In this document: piece by piece, positions 1 through 12,322 of the stretch
Layout: every line of letters begins with the position of its first letter
Numbering within the stretch: the first letter of the stretch is position 1
Source of the DNA: Saccoglossus kowalevskii
Lineage: Eukaryota; Hemichordata; Enteropneusta; Harrimaniidae
DNA: 27,679 bases
NCBI RefSeq assembly: GCF_000003605.2
Contig: NW_003144132.1
Coordinates: 1-27,679, forward strand
Direction of reading: 5' to 3'
Program-made: the position numbers and the translations under genes
Notes under the pieces: generated by a model
The model's database searches: none
What the model was told of the DNA's origin: nothing
The model's input: the letters and a program-made list of their open reading frames with translations, nothing else

Positions 1-1249
1 TCATACGTGAGTGACAAATTTCAACAAATATTATTGACATCAGTTACAAAAACACTTCTTAAATTGACATACGACAATTGTACGTGAGTGACAAAATTCA
101 ACAAATATTATTGACATCACAGTTACAAAAACACTTCTTAAATTGACATACGACATTTGTACGTGAGTGACACATTTCAACAAATATTATTGACATCACA
201 GTTACAAAAAACACTTCTTAAATTGACATACAACATTTGTACGTGAGTGACAAATTTCAACAAATATTATTGACATCACAGTTACAAAAACACTTCTTAA
301 ATTGACATACGACAATTGTACGTGAGTGACAAAATTCAACAAATATTGACATCACAGTTACAAAAACACTTCTTAAATTGACATACGACATTTGTACGTG
401 AGTGACAAATTTCAACAAATATTATTGACATTACAGTTACAAAAAACACTTCTTAAATTGACATACGACATTTGTACGTGAGTGACAAAATTCAACAAAT
501 ATTGACATCACAGTTACAAAAACACTTCTTAAATTGACATTCGACAATTGTACGTGAGTGACAAAATTCAACAAATAATATTGACATCACAGTTACAAAA
601 ACACTTCTTAAATTGACATACGACATTTGTACGTGAGTGACAAAATTCAACAAATATTATTGACATCACAGTTACAAAAACACTTCTTAAATTGACATAC
701 GACAATTGTACACGAGTGACAAAATTCAACAAATAATATTGACATCACAGTTACAAAAACACTTTCTTAAATGACATACGACATTTGTACGTGAGTGACA
801 AAATTCAACAAATAATATTGACATCACAGTTACAAAAACACTTCTTAAATTGACATACGACATTTGTACGTGAGTGACAAAATTCAACAAATATTATTGA
901 CATCACAGTTACAAAAACACTTCTTAAATTGACATACGACAATTGTACACGAGTGACAAAATTCAACAAATAATATTGACATCACAGTTACAAAAACACT
1001 TCTTAAATTGACATACGACAATTGTACGTGAGTGACAAAATTCAACAAATATTGACATCACAGTTACAAAAACACTTCTTAAATTGACATACGACAATTG
1101 TACGTGAGTGACAAAATTCAACAAATATTATTGACATCACAGTTACAAAAACACTTCTTAAATTGACATACGACATTTGTACGTGAGTGACAAATTTCAA
1201 CAAATATTATTGACATCACAGTTACAAAAACACTTCTTAAATTGACATA
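1..1249 (+). repeat. Left segment of mixed monomers
   Basis: About 16 monomers of mixed type with no gene. Diagnostic variants are GACATCAGTTAC (CA deletion) at 35-46, GACACATTTC near 171, TACAAC near 231, CATTACAG near 431, GACATTCGAC near 541, and GTACACGAG near 711 and 958. Most of the variants between 171 and 711 recur exactly 5,039 bp to the right. A local blemish at about 761-780 reads CACTTTCTTAAATGAC, a base gained and a base lost within ten positions. The first bases of the window (TCATACGTGAG) differ from every other copy, which has TTGTACGTGAG or a close variant there. Confidence 0.9.
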
Positions 1250-2985
1250 CGACATTTGTACGCGAGTGACAAAATTCAACAAATATTATTGACATCACAG
1301 TTACAAAAACACTTCTTAAATTGACCTACGACATTTGTACGTGAGTGACAAATTTCAACAAATATTATTGACATCACAGTTACAAAAACACTTCTTAAAT
1401 TGACATACGACATTTGTACGTGAGTGACAAAATTCAACAAATATTATTGACATCACAGTTACAAAAAACACTTCTTAAATTGACATACGACATTTGTACG
1501 TGAGTGACAAAATTCAACAAATAATATTGACATCACAGTTACAAAAACACTTCTTAAATTGACATACGACATTTGTACGTGAGTGACAAATTTCAACAAA
1601 TATTATTGACATCACAGTTACAAAAAACACTTCTTAAATTGACATATGACATTTGTACGTGAGTGACAAAATTCAACAATATTATTGACATCACAGTTAC
1701 AAAAACACTTCTTAAATTGACATACAACATTTGTACGTGAGTGACAAAATTCAACAAATAATATTGACATCACAGTTACAAAAACACTTCTTAAATTGAC
1801 ATACGACAATTGTACGTGAGTGACAAAATTCAACAAATATTGACAACACAGTTACAAAAACACTTCTTAAATTGACATACGACAATTGTACGTGAGTGAC
1901 AAAATTCAACAAATATTATTGACATCACAGTTACAAAAACACTTCTTAAATTGACATACGACATTTGTACGTGAGTGACAAAATTCAACAAATATTATTG
2001 ACATCACAGTTACAAAAACACTTCTTAAATTGACATACGACATTTGTACGTGAGTGACAAAATTCAACAAATATTATTGACATCACAGTTACAAAAACAC
2101 TTCTTAAATTGACATACGACATTTGTACGCGAGTGACAAAATTCAACAAATATTATTGACATCACAGTTACAAAAACACTTCTTAAATTGACCTACGACA
2201 TTTGTACGTGAGTGACAAATTTCAACAAATATTATTGACATCACAGTTACAAAAACACTTCTTAAATTGACATACGACATTTGTACGTGAGTGACAAAAT
2301 TCAACAAATATTATTGACATCACAGTTACAAAAACACTTCTTAAATTGACATACGACATTTGTACGTGAGTGACAAAATTCAACAAATATTATTGACATC
2401 ACAGTTACAAAAACTCTTCTTAAATTGACATACGACATTTGTACGTGAGTGACAAATTTCAACAAATATTATTGACATCACAGTTACAAAAAACACTTCT
2501 TAAATTGATATATGACATTTGTACGTGAGTGACAAAATTCAACAATATTATTGACATCACAGTTACAAAAACACTTCTTAAATTGACATACAACATTTGT
2601 ACGTGAGTGACAAAATTCAACAAATAATATTGACATCACAGTTACAAAAACACTTCTTAAATTGACATACGACAATTGTACGTGAGTGACAAAATTCAAC
2701 AAATATTGACATCACAGTTACAAAAACACTTCTTAAATTGACATACGACAATTGTACGTGAGTGACAAAATTCAACAAATATTATTGACATCACAGTTAC
2801 AAAAACACTTCTTAAATTGACATACGACATTTGTACGTGAGTGACAAAATTCAACAAATATTATTGACATCACAGTTACAAAAACACTTCTTAAATTGAC
2901 ATACGACATTTGTACGTGAGTGACAAAATTCAACAAATATTATTGACATCACAGTTACAAAAACACTTCTTAAATTGACATACGA
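1250..2985 (+). repeat. Tandem pair of 866/867-bp higher-order units (left)
   Basis: Two consecutive 11-monomer units. The C pair (GTACGCG then GACCTAC) occurs at 1257/1323 and again at 2125/2190. The T block (TATGAC monomer, CAACAATATT monomer, TACAAC monomer, then CAATTG-type 76-bp monomer) begins at 1618 and again at 2484, 866 bp apart. 866 equals 11 x 79 minus 3, the 3 bp being the ATT deletion of one 76-bp monomer. The second unit carries extra private changes: AAACTCTTC at 2414 and GATATATGAC at 2507. It loses register near 2985, where GACATTTTGTACG has an extra T. Confidence 0.85.
2041..2119 (+). repeat. Representative canonical 79-bp monomer
   Basis: This copy carries the commonest state at each variable site: CATTTGTACGTGAG at the start, AAAATTC, AAATATTATTG, CATCACAG, a five-A run before CACTTC, and GACATACGA at the end. 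It has two CpG sites (TACGAC and TACGTG) and two copies of ATTGACAT, 47 and 32 bp apart around the repeat. Recurrent alternatives elsewhere are ACAATTG for ACATTTG, AAATTTC for AAAATTC, AATAATATTG for AATATTATTG, and a six-A run. The choice of phase is arbitrary. Confidence 0.95.
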
Positions 2986-5800
2986 CATTTTGTACGTGAG
3001 TGACAAATTCAACAAATATTATTGACATCAGTTACAAAAACACTTCTTAAATTGACATACGACATTTGTACGTGAGTGACAAATTTCAACAAATATTATT
3101 GACATCACAGTTACAAAAACACTTCTTAAATTGACATACGACATTTGTACGTGAGTGACAAATTTCAACAAATATTATTGACATCACAGTTACAAAAAAC
3201 ACTTCTTAAATTGACATACGACATTTGTACGCGAGTGACAAATTTCAACAAATATTATTGACATCACAGTTACAAAAACACTTCTTAAATTGACATACGA
3301 CAATTGTACGTGAGTGACAAAATTCAACAAATATTGACATCACAGTTACAAAAACACTTCTTAAATTGACATACGACATTTGTACGTGAGTGACAAATTT
3401 CAACAAATATTATTGACATCACAGTTACAAAAAACACTTCTTAAATTGACATACGACATTTGTACGTGAGTGACAAAATTCAACAAATAATATTGACATC
3501 ACAGTTACAAAAACACTTCTTAAATTGACATACGACATTTGTACGTGAGTGACAAAATTCAACAAATATTATTGACATCACAGTTACAAAAACACTTCTT
3601 AAATTGACATACGACATTTGTACGCGAGTGACAAAATTCAACAAATATTATTGACATCACAGTTACAAAAACACTTCTTAAATTGACATACGACATTTGT
3701 ACGTGAGTGACAAATTTCAACAAATATTATTGACATCACAGTTACAAAAACACTTCTTAAATTGACATACGACATTTGTACGTGAGTGACAAATTTCAAC
3801 AAATATTATTGACATCACAGTTACAAAAAACACTTCTTAAATTGACATACGACATTTGTACGTGAGTGACAAATTTCAACAAATATTATTGACATCACAG
3901 TTCCAAAAAACACTTCTTAAATTGACATACAACATTTGTACGTGAGTGACAAATTTCAACAAATATTATTGACATCACAGTTACAAAAACACTTCTTAAA
4001 TTGACATACGACAATTGTACGTGAGTGACAAAATTCAACAAATATTGACATCACAGTTACAAAAACACTTCTTAAATTGACATACGACATTTGTACGCGA
4101 GTGACAAATTTCAACAAATATTATTGACATTACAGTTACAAAAAACACTTCTTAAATTGACATACGACATTTGTACGTGAGTGACAAAATTCAACAAATA
4201 ATATTGACATCACAGTTACAAAAACACTTCTTAAATTGACATACGACATTTGTACGTGAGTGACAAAATTCAACAAATATTATTGACATCACAGTTACAA
4301 AAACACTTCTTAAATTGACATACGACAATTGTACGTGAGTGACAAAATTCAACAAATATTATTGACATCACAGTTACAAAAAACACTTCTTAAATTGACA
4401 TACGACATTTGTACGTGAGTGACAAAATTCAACAAATATTATTGACATCACAGTTACAAAAAACACTTCTTAAATTGACATACGACATTTGTACGCGAGT
4501 GACAAAATTCAACAAATATTATTGACATCACAGTTACAAAAACACTTCTTAAATTGACATACGACATTTGTACGTGAGTGACAAAATTCAACAAATATTA
4601 TTGACATCACAGTTACAAAAAACACTTCTTAAATTGACATACGACATTTGTACGTGAGTGACAAATTTCAACAAATATTATTGACATCACAGTTACAAAA
4701 ACACTTCTTAAATTGACATACGACATTTGTACGTGAGTGACAAATTTCAACAAATATTATTGACATCACAGTTACAAAAAACACTTCTTAAATTGACATA
4801 CAACATTTGTACGTGAGTGACAAATTTCAACAAATATTATTGACATCAGTTACAAAAACACTTCTTAAATTGACATACGACAATTGTACGTGAGTGACAA
4901 AATTCAACAAATATTATTGACATCACAGTTACAAAAACACTTCTTAAATTGACATACGACATTTGTACGTGAGTGACACATTTCAACAAATATTATTGAC
5001 ATCACAGTTACAAAAACACTTCTTAAATTGACATACGACAATTGTACGTGAGTGACAAAATTCAACAAATATTGACATCACAGTTACAAAACACTTCTTA
5101 AATTGACATACGACATTTGTACGTGAGTGACAAAATTCAACAAATATTATTGACATCACAGTTACAAAAACACTTCTTAAATTGACATACGACATTTGTA
5201 CGTGAGTGACACATTTCAACAAATATTATTGACATCACAGTTACAAAAAACACTTCTTAAATTGACATACAACATTTGTACGTGAGTGACAAATTTCAAC
5301 AAATATTATTGACATCACAGTTACAAAAACACTTCTTAAATTGACATACGACAATTGTACGTGAGTGACAAAATTCAACAAATATTGACATCACAGTTAC
5401 AAAAACACTTCTTAAATTGACATACGACATTTGTACGTGAGTGACAAATTTCAACAAATATTATTGACATTACAGTTACAAAAAACACTTCTTAAATTGA
5501 CATACGACATTTGTACGTGAGTGACAAAATTCAACAAATATTGACATCACAGTTACAAAAACACTTCTTAAATTGACATTCGACAATTGTACGTGAGTGA
5601 CAAAATTCAACAAATAATATTGACATCACAGTTACAAAAACACTTCTTAAATTGACATACGACATTTGTACGTGAGTGACAAAATTCAACAAATATTATT
5701 GACATCACAGTTACAAAAACACTTCTTAAATTGACATACGACAATTGTACACGAGTGACAAAATTCAACAAATAATATTGACATCACAGTTACAAAAACA
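2986..5800 (+). repeat. Mosaic segment rich in AAATTT-type monomers
   Basis: About 36 monomers, no gene. The AAATTTC state and six-A runs are frequent, and 76-bp CAATTG-type monomers are interspersed. Two stretches copy the left end of the window. About 4,807-5,046 matches 1-240 at offset 4,806 (shared CATCAGTTAC near 4841 and GACACATTTC near 4977). About 5,200-5,790 matches 160-750 at offset 5,039 (GACACATTTC near 5210, TACAAC near 5270, CATTACAG near 5470, GACATTCGAC near 5580, GTACACGAG near 5750). A rare CAGTTCCAAAAAAC change lies near 3901. Confidence 0.85.
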
Positions 5801-8800
5801 CTTCTTAAATTGACATACGACATTTGTACGTGAGTGACAAATTTCAACAAATATTATTGACATCACAGTTACAAAAAACACTTCTTAAATTGACATATGA
5901 CATTTGTACGTGAGTGACAAATTTCAACAAATATTATTGACATCACAGTTACAAAAAACACTTCTTAAATTGACATACGACATTTGTACGTGAGTGACAA
6001 ATTTCAACAAATATTATTGACATCACAGTTACAAAAACACTTCTTAAATTGACATACGACATTTGTACGTGAGTGACAAAATTCAACAAATATTATTGAC
6101 ATCACAGTTACAAAAAACACTTCTTAAATTGACATACGACATTTGTACGTGAGTGACAAATTTCAACAAATATTATTGACATCACAGTTACAAAAACACT
6201 TCTTAAATTGACATACGACATTTGTACGTGAGTGACAAATTTCAACAAATATTATTGACATCACAGTTACAAAAAACACTTCTTAAATTGACATACAACA
6301 TTTGTACGTGAGTGACAAATTTCAACAAATATTATTGACATCACAGTTACAAAAACACTTCTTAAATTGACATACGACATTTGTACGTGAGTGACAAATT
6401 TCAACAAATATTATTGACATCACAGTTACAAAAAACACTTCTTAAATTGACATACAACATTTGTACGTGAGTGACAAATTTCAACAAATATTATTGACAT
6501 CACAGTTACAAAAAAAACACTTCTTGAATTGACATACGACATTTGTACGTGAGTGACAAAATTCAACAAATAATATTGACATCACAGTTACAAAAACACT
6601 TCTTAAATTGACATACGACATTTGTACGTGAGTGACAAAATTCAACAAATATTATTGACATCACAGTTACAAAAAACACTTCTTAAATTGACATACGACA
6701 TTTGTACGTGAGTGACAAATTTCAACAAATATTATTGACATCACAGTTACAAAAAACACTTCTTAAATTGACATATGACATTTGTACGTGAGTGACAAAT
6801 TTCAACAAATATTATTGACATCACAGTTACAAAAAACACTTCTTAAATTGACATACGACATTTGTACGTGAGTGACAAATTTCAACAAATATTATTGACA
6901 TCACAGTTACAAAAACACTTCTTAAATTGACATACGACATTTGTACGTGAGTGACAAAATTCAACAAATATTATTGACATCACAGTTACAAAAAACACTT
7001 CTTAAATTGACATACGACATTTGTACGTGAGTGACAAATTTCAACAAATATTATTGACATCACAGTTACAAAAACACTTCTTAAATTGACATACGACATT
7101 TGTACGTGAGTGACAAATTTCAACAAATATTATTGACATCACAGTTACAAAAAACACTTCTTAAATTGACATACAACATTTGTACGTGAGTGACAAATTT
7201 CAACAAATATTATTGACATCACAGTTACAAAAACACTTCTTAAATTGACATACGACAATTGTACGTGAGTGACAAAATTCAACAAATATTATTGACATCA
7301 CAGTTACAAAAACACTTCTTAAATTGACATACGACATTTGTACGTGAGTGACACATTTCAACAAATATTATTGACATCACAGTTACAAAAAACACTTCTT
7401 AAATTGACATACAACATTTGTACGTGAGTGACAAAATTCAACAAATATTATTGACATCACAGTTACAAAAACACTTCTTAAATTGACATACGACATTTGT
7501 ACGTGAGTGACAAAATTCAACAAATATTATTGACATCACAGTTACAAAAACACTTCTTAAATTGACATATGACATTTGTACGTGAGTGACAAATTTCAAC
7601 AAATATTATTGACATCACAGTTACAAAAAACACTTCTTAAATTGACATACGACATTTGTACGTGAGTGACAAATTTCAACAAATATTATTGACATCACAG
7701 TTACAAAAACACTTCTTAAATTGACATACGACATTTGTACGTGAGTGACAAAATTCAACAAATATTATTGACATCACAGTTACAAAAAACACTTCTTAAA
7801 TTGACATATGACATTTGTACGTGAGTGACAAATTTCAACAAATATTATTGACATCACAGTTACAAAAAACACTTCTTAAATTGACATACGACATTTGTAC
7901 GTGAGTGACAAATTTCAACAAATATTATTGACATCACAGTTACAAAAACACTTCTTAAATTGACATACGACATTTGTACGTGAGTGACAAAATTCAACAA
8001 ATATTATTGACATCACAGTTACAAAAAACACTTCTTAAATTGACATACGACATTTGTACGTGAGTGACAAAATTCAACAAATATTATTGACATCACAGTT
8101 ACAAAAAACACTTCTTAAATTGACATACGACATTTGTACGTGAGTGACAAATTTCAACAAATATTATTGACATCACAGTTACAAAAACACTTCTTAAATT
8201 GACATACGACATTTGTACGTGAGTGACAAATTTCAACAAATATTATTGACATCACAGTTACAAAAAACACTTCTTAAATTGACATATGACATTTGTACGT
8301 GAGTGACAAATTTCAACAAATATTATTGACATCACAGTTACAAAAAACACTTCTTAAATTGACATACGACAATTGTACGTGAGTGACAAAATTCAACAAA
8401 TATTATTGACATCACAGTTACAAAAACACTTCTTAAATTGACATACGACATTTGTACGTGAGTGAAAAAATTCAACAAATAATATTGACATCAGTTACAA
8501 AAACACTTCTTAAATTGACATACGACATTTGTACGTGAGTGACAAAATTCAACAAATATTATTGACATCACAGTTACAAAAAACACTTCTTAAATTGACA
8601 TACGACATTTGTACGTGAGTGACAAATTTCAACAAATATTATTGACATCACAGTTACAAAAAACACTTCTTAAATTGACATACGACATTTGTACGTGAGT
8701 GACAAATTTCAACAAATATTATTGACATCACAGTTACAAAAACACTTCTTAAATTGACATACGACATTTGTATGTGAGTGACAAAATTCAACAAATATTA

Positions 8801-9105
8801 TTGACATCACAGTTACAAAAAACACTTCTTAAATTGACATACGACATTTGTACGTGAGTGACAAATTTCAACAAATATTATTGACATCACAGTTACAAAA
8901 ACACTTCTTAAATTGACATACGACATTTGTACGTGAGTGACAAATTTCAACAAATATTATTGACATCACAGTTACAAAAAACACTTCTTAAATTGACATA
9001 CAACATTTGTACGTGAGTGACAAATTTCAACAAATATTATTGACATCACAGTTACAAAAACACTTCTTAAATTGACATACGACAATTGTACGTGAGTGAC
9101 AAAAT
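5801..9105 (+). repeat. R-block domain: three-monomer unit repeated
   Basis: About 42 monomers, no gene. The recurring R block is a GACATATGAC monomer with AAATTTC, then a six-A TACGAC monomer with AAATTTC, then a five-A TACGAC monomer with AAAATTC, then a six-A run. The TATGAC monomers start at 5892, 6770, 7564 and 7803. The last two are 239 bp apart, a direct tandem repeat of the trimer. A further TATGAC monomer at 8281 is followed by a different neighbour (CAATTG type), so it looks like a broken R block. A monomer with GTGAAAAAATTC and the CA deletion sits at 8464-8500. Confidence 0.85.
7564..8042 (+). repeat. Two tandem copies of the R trimer (239 bp each)
   Basis: GACATATGAC at 7564 and at 7803 are each followed by the same order of A-run lengths and AAATTT/AAAATT states. 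Copy length is 239 bp, that is 79 + 80 + 80. This is the shortest higher-order tandem unit I could resolve in the window. Other R blocks begin at 5892, 6770, 9776 and 15886. Confidence 0.8.
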
Positions 9106-9486
9106 TCAACAAATATTGACATCACAGTTACAAAAACACTTCTTAAATTGACATACGACATTTGTACGTGAGTGACAAAATTCAACAAATAATATTGACA
9201 TCACAGTTACAAAAACACTTCTTAAATTGACATACGACAATTGTACGTGACAAAATTCAACAAATATTGACATCACAGTTACAAAAATACTTCTTAAATT
9301 GACATACGACAATTGTACGTGAGTGACAAAATTCAACAAATAATATTGACATCACAGTTACAAAAACACTTCTTAAATTGACATACGACATTTGTACGTG
9401 AGTGACAAAATTCAACAAATATTATTGACATCACAGTTACAAAAACACTTCTTAAATTGACATACGACAATTGTACACGAGTGACA
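9106..9486 (+). repeat. J block with linked GTACACGAG (first copy)
   Basis: A 72-bp monomer has lost both GTGA (GTACGTGACAAAATTC) and ATT (CAAATATTGAC) and is followed by the AAAAATAC variant at 9288. GTACACGAG follows at 9476, 188 bp downstream, a spacing kept in nine of ten J blocks. There is no K variant at +342, so this copy lacks the rest of the composite unit. Confidence 0.85.
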
Positions 9487-9775
9487 AAATTCAACAAATA
9501 ATATTGACATCACAGTTACAAAAACACTTCTTAAATTGACATACGACATTTGTACGTGAGTGACAAATTTCAACAAATATTATTGACATCACAGTTACAA
9601 AAACACTTCTTAAATTGACATACGACATTTGTACGTGAGTGACAAATTTCAACAAATATTATTGACATCACAGTTACAAAAACACTTCTTAAATTGACAT
9701 ACGACATTTGTACGTGAGTGACAAATTTCAACAAATATTATTGACATCACAGTTACAAAAAACACTTCTTAAATT

Positions 9776-10300
9776 GACATATGACATTTGTACGTGAGTG
9801 ACAAATTTCAACAAATATTATTGACATCACAGTTACAAAAAACACTTCTTAAATTGACATACGACATTTGTACGTGAGTGACAAATTTCAACAAATATTA
9901 TTGACATCACAGTTACAAAAACACTTCTTAAATTGACATACGACATTTGTACGTGAGTGACAAAATTCAACAAATATTATTGACATCACAGTTACAAAAA
10001 ACACTTCTTAAATTGACATACGACATTTGTACGTGAGTGACAAATTTCAACAAATAATATTGACATCACAGTTACAAAAACACTTCTTAAATTGACATAT
10101 GACATTTGTACGTGAGTGACAAAATTCAACAATATTATTGACATCACAGTTACTAAAACACTTCTTAAATTGACATACAACATTTGTACGTGAGTGACAA
10201 AATTCAACAAATAATATTGACATCACAGTTACAAAAACACTTCTTAAATTGACATACGACAATTGTACGTGAGTGACAAAATTCAACAAATATTGACATC
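9776..10300 (+). repeat. R block joined to T block (copy 1 of 2)
   Basis: The R block begins with GACATATGAC at 9776 and the T block with GACATATGAC at 10094, 318 bp later. The T block has the CAACAATATT monomer, then a rare TTACTAAAACAC at about 10151, then TACAAC. The same R-T join, including the TTACTAAAAC variant, recurs at 15886-16410 at offset 6,110/6,111, so the two are duplicates. Confidence 0.85.
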
Positions 10301-10594
10301 ACAGTTACAAAAACACTTCTTAAATTGACATACGACAATTGTACGTGAGTGACAAAATTCAACAAATATTATTGACATCACAGTTACAAAAACACTTCTT
10401 AAATTGACATACGACATTTGTACGTGAGTGACAAAATTCAACAAATATTATTGACATCACAGTTACAAAAACACTTCTTAAATTGACATACGACATTTGT
10501 ACGTGAGTGACAAATTTCAACAAATATTATTGACATCACAGTTACAAAAACACTTCTTAAATTGACATACGACATTTGTACGTGAGTGACAAAA
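10301..10594 (+). repeat. Ordinary monomers between T and J blocks
   Basis: Roughly four ordinary monomers of CAATTG and CATTTG types with AAAATTC or AAATTTC. No diagnostic block and no gene seen. Confidence 0.85.
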
Positions 10595-11225
10595 TTCAAC
10601 AAATATTATTGACATCACAGTTACAAAAAAACACTTCTTAAATTGACATACGACATTTGTACGTGAGTGACAAAATTCAACAAATAATATTGACATCACA
10701 GTTACAAAAACACTTCTTAAATTGACATACGACAATTGTACGTGACAAAATTCAACAAATATTGACATCACAGTTACAAAAATACTTCTTAAATTGACAT
10801 ACGACAATTGTACGTGAGTGACAAAATTCAACAAATAATATTGACATCACAGTTACAAAAACACTTCTTAAATTGACATACGACATTTGTACGTGAGTGA
10901 CAAAATTCAACAAATATTATTGACATCACAGTTACAAAAACACTTCTTAAATTGACATACGACAATTGTACACGAGTGACAAAATTCAACAAATATTATT
11001 GACATCACAGTTACAAAAACACTTCTTAAATTGACATACGACATTTGTACGTGAGTGACAAAATTCAACAAATATTATTGACATCACAGTTACAAAACAC
11101 TTCTTAAATTGACATACGACATTTGTATGTGAGTGACAAAATTCAACAAATATTGACATCACAGTTACAAAAACACTTCTTAAATTGACATACGACAATT
11201 GTACGTGAGTGACAAAATTCAACAA
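10595..11225 (+). repeat. J-A-K partial composite unit
   Basis: The AAAAATAC mark is at 10783, GTACACGAG at 10971 (+188) and GTATGTGAG at 11125 (+342). The four-A run (TTACAAAACAC) lies just before K, as in the other J-K copies. There is no T block at the expected +873. The copy at 12,323 lies 1,728 bp further on for both the J and K marks, so the two share a common origin. Confidence 0.85.
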
Positions 11226-12322
11226 ATATTATTGACATCACAGTTACGAAAACACTTCTTAAATTGACATACGACAATTGTACGTGAGTGACAAAATTCA
11301 ACAAATATTGACATCACAGTTACAAAAACACTTCTTAAATTGACATACGACATTTGTACGTGAGTGACAAATTTCAACAAATATTATTGACATCACAGTT
11401 ACAAAAACACTTCTTAAATTGACATACGACATTTGTACGTGAGTGACAAAATTCAACAAATAATATTGACATCACAGTTACAAAAACACTTCTTAAATTG
11501 ACATACGACATTTGTACGTGAGTGACAAATTTCAACAAATATTATTGACATCACAGTTACAAAAACACTTCTTAAATTGACATACGACATTTGTACGTGA
11601 GTGACAAAATTCAACAAATATTATTGACATCACAGTTACAAAAACACTTCTTAAATTGACATACGACATTTGTACGTGAGTGACAAATTTCAACAAATAT
11701 TATTGACATCACAGTTACAAAAACACTTCTTAAATTGACATACGACATTTGTACGCGAGTGACAAAATTCAACAAATATTATTGACATCACAGTTACAAA
11801 AACACTTCTTAAATTGACCTACGACATTTGTACGTGAGTGACAAATTTCAACAAATATTATTGACATCACAGTTACAAAAACACTTCTTAAATTGACATA
11901 CGACATTTGTACGTGAGTGACAAAATTCAACAAATATTATTGACATCACAGTTACAAAAAAAACACTTCTTAAATTGACATACGACATTTGTACGTGAGT
12001 GACAAAATTCAACAAATAATATTGACATCACAGTTACAAAAACACTTCTTAAATTGACATACGACATTTGTACGTGAGTGACAAATTTCAACAAATATTA
12101 TTGACATCACAGTTACAAAAACACTTCTTAATTGACATACGACATTTGTACGTGAGTGACAAAATTCAACAATAATATTGACATCACAGTTACAAAACAC
12201 TTCTTAAATTGACATACGACATTTGTACGTGAGTGACAAATTTCAACAAAATTATTATTGACATCACAGTTACAAAAACACTTCTTAAATTGACATACGA
12301 CATTTGTACGTGAGTGACAAAA
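11226..12322 (+). repeat. Ordinary monomers with C pair and an indel-rich spot
   Basis: About 14 monomers, no gene. A C pair (GTACGCG then GACCTAC) lies near 11752 and 11817. A private TTACGAAAAC substitution is near 11247. From about 12,124 to 12,256 several single-base indels fall close together: CTTCTTAATTGAC, CAACAATAATATTG, TTACAAAACAC and CAACAAAATTATTATTG. This is denser than elsewhere. Confidence 0.8.
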
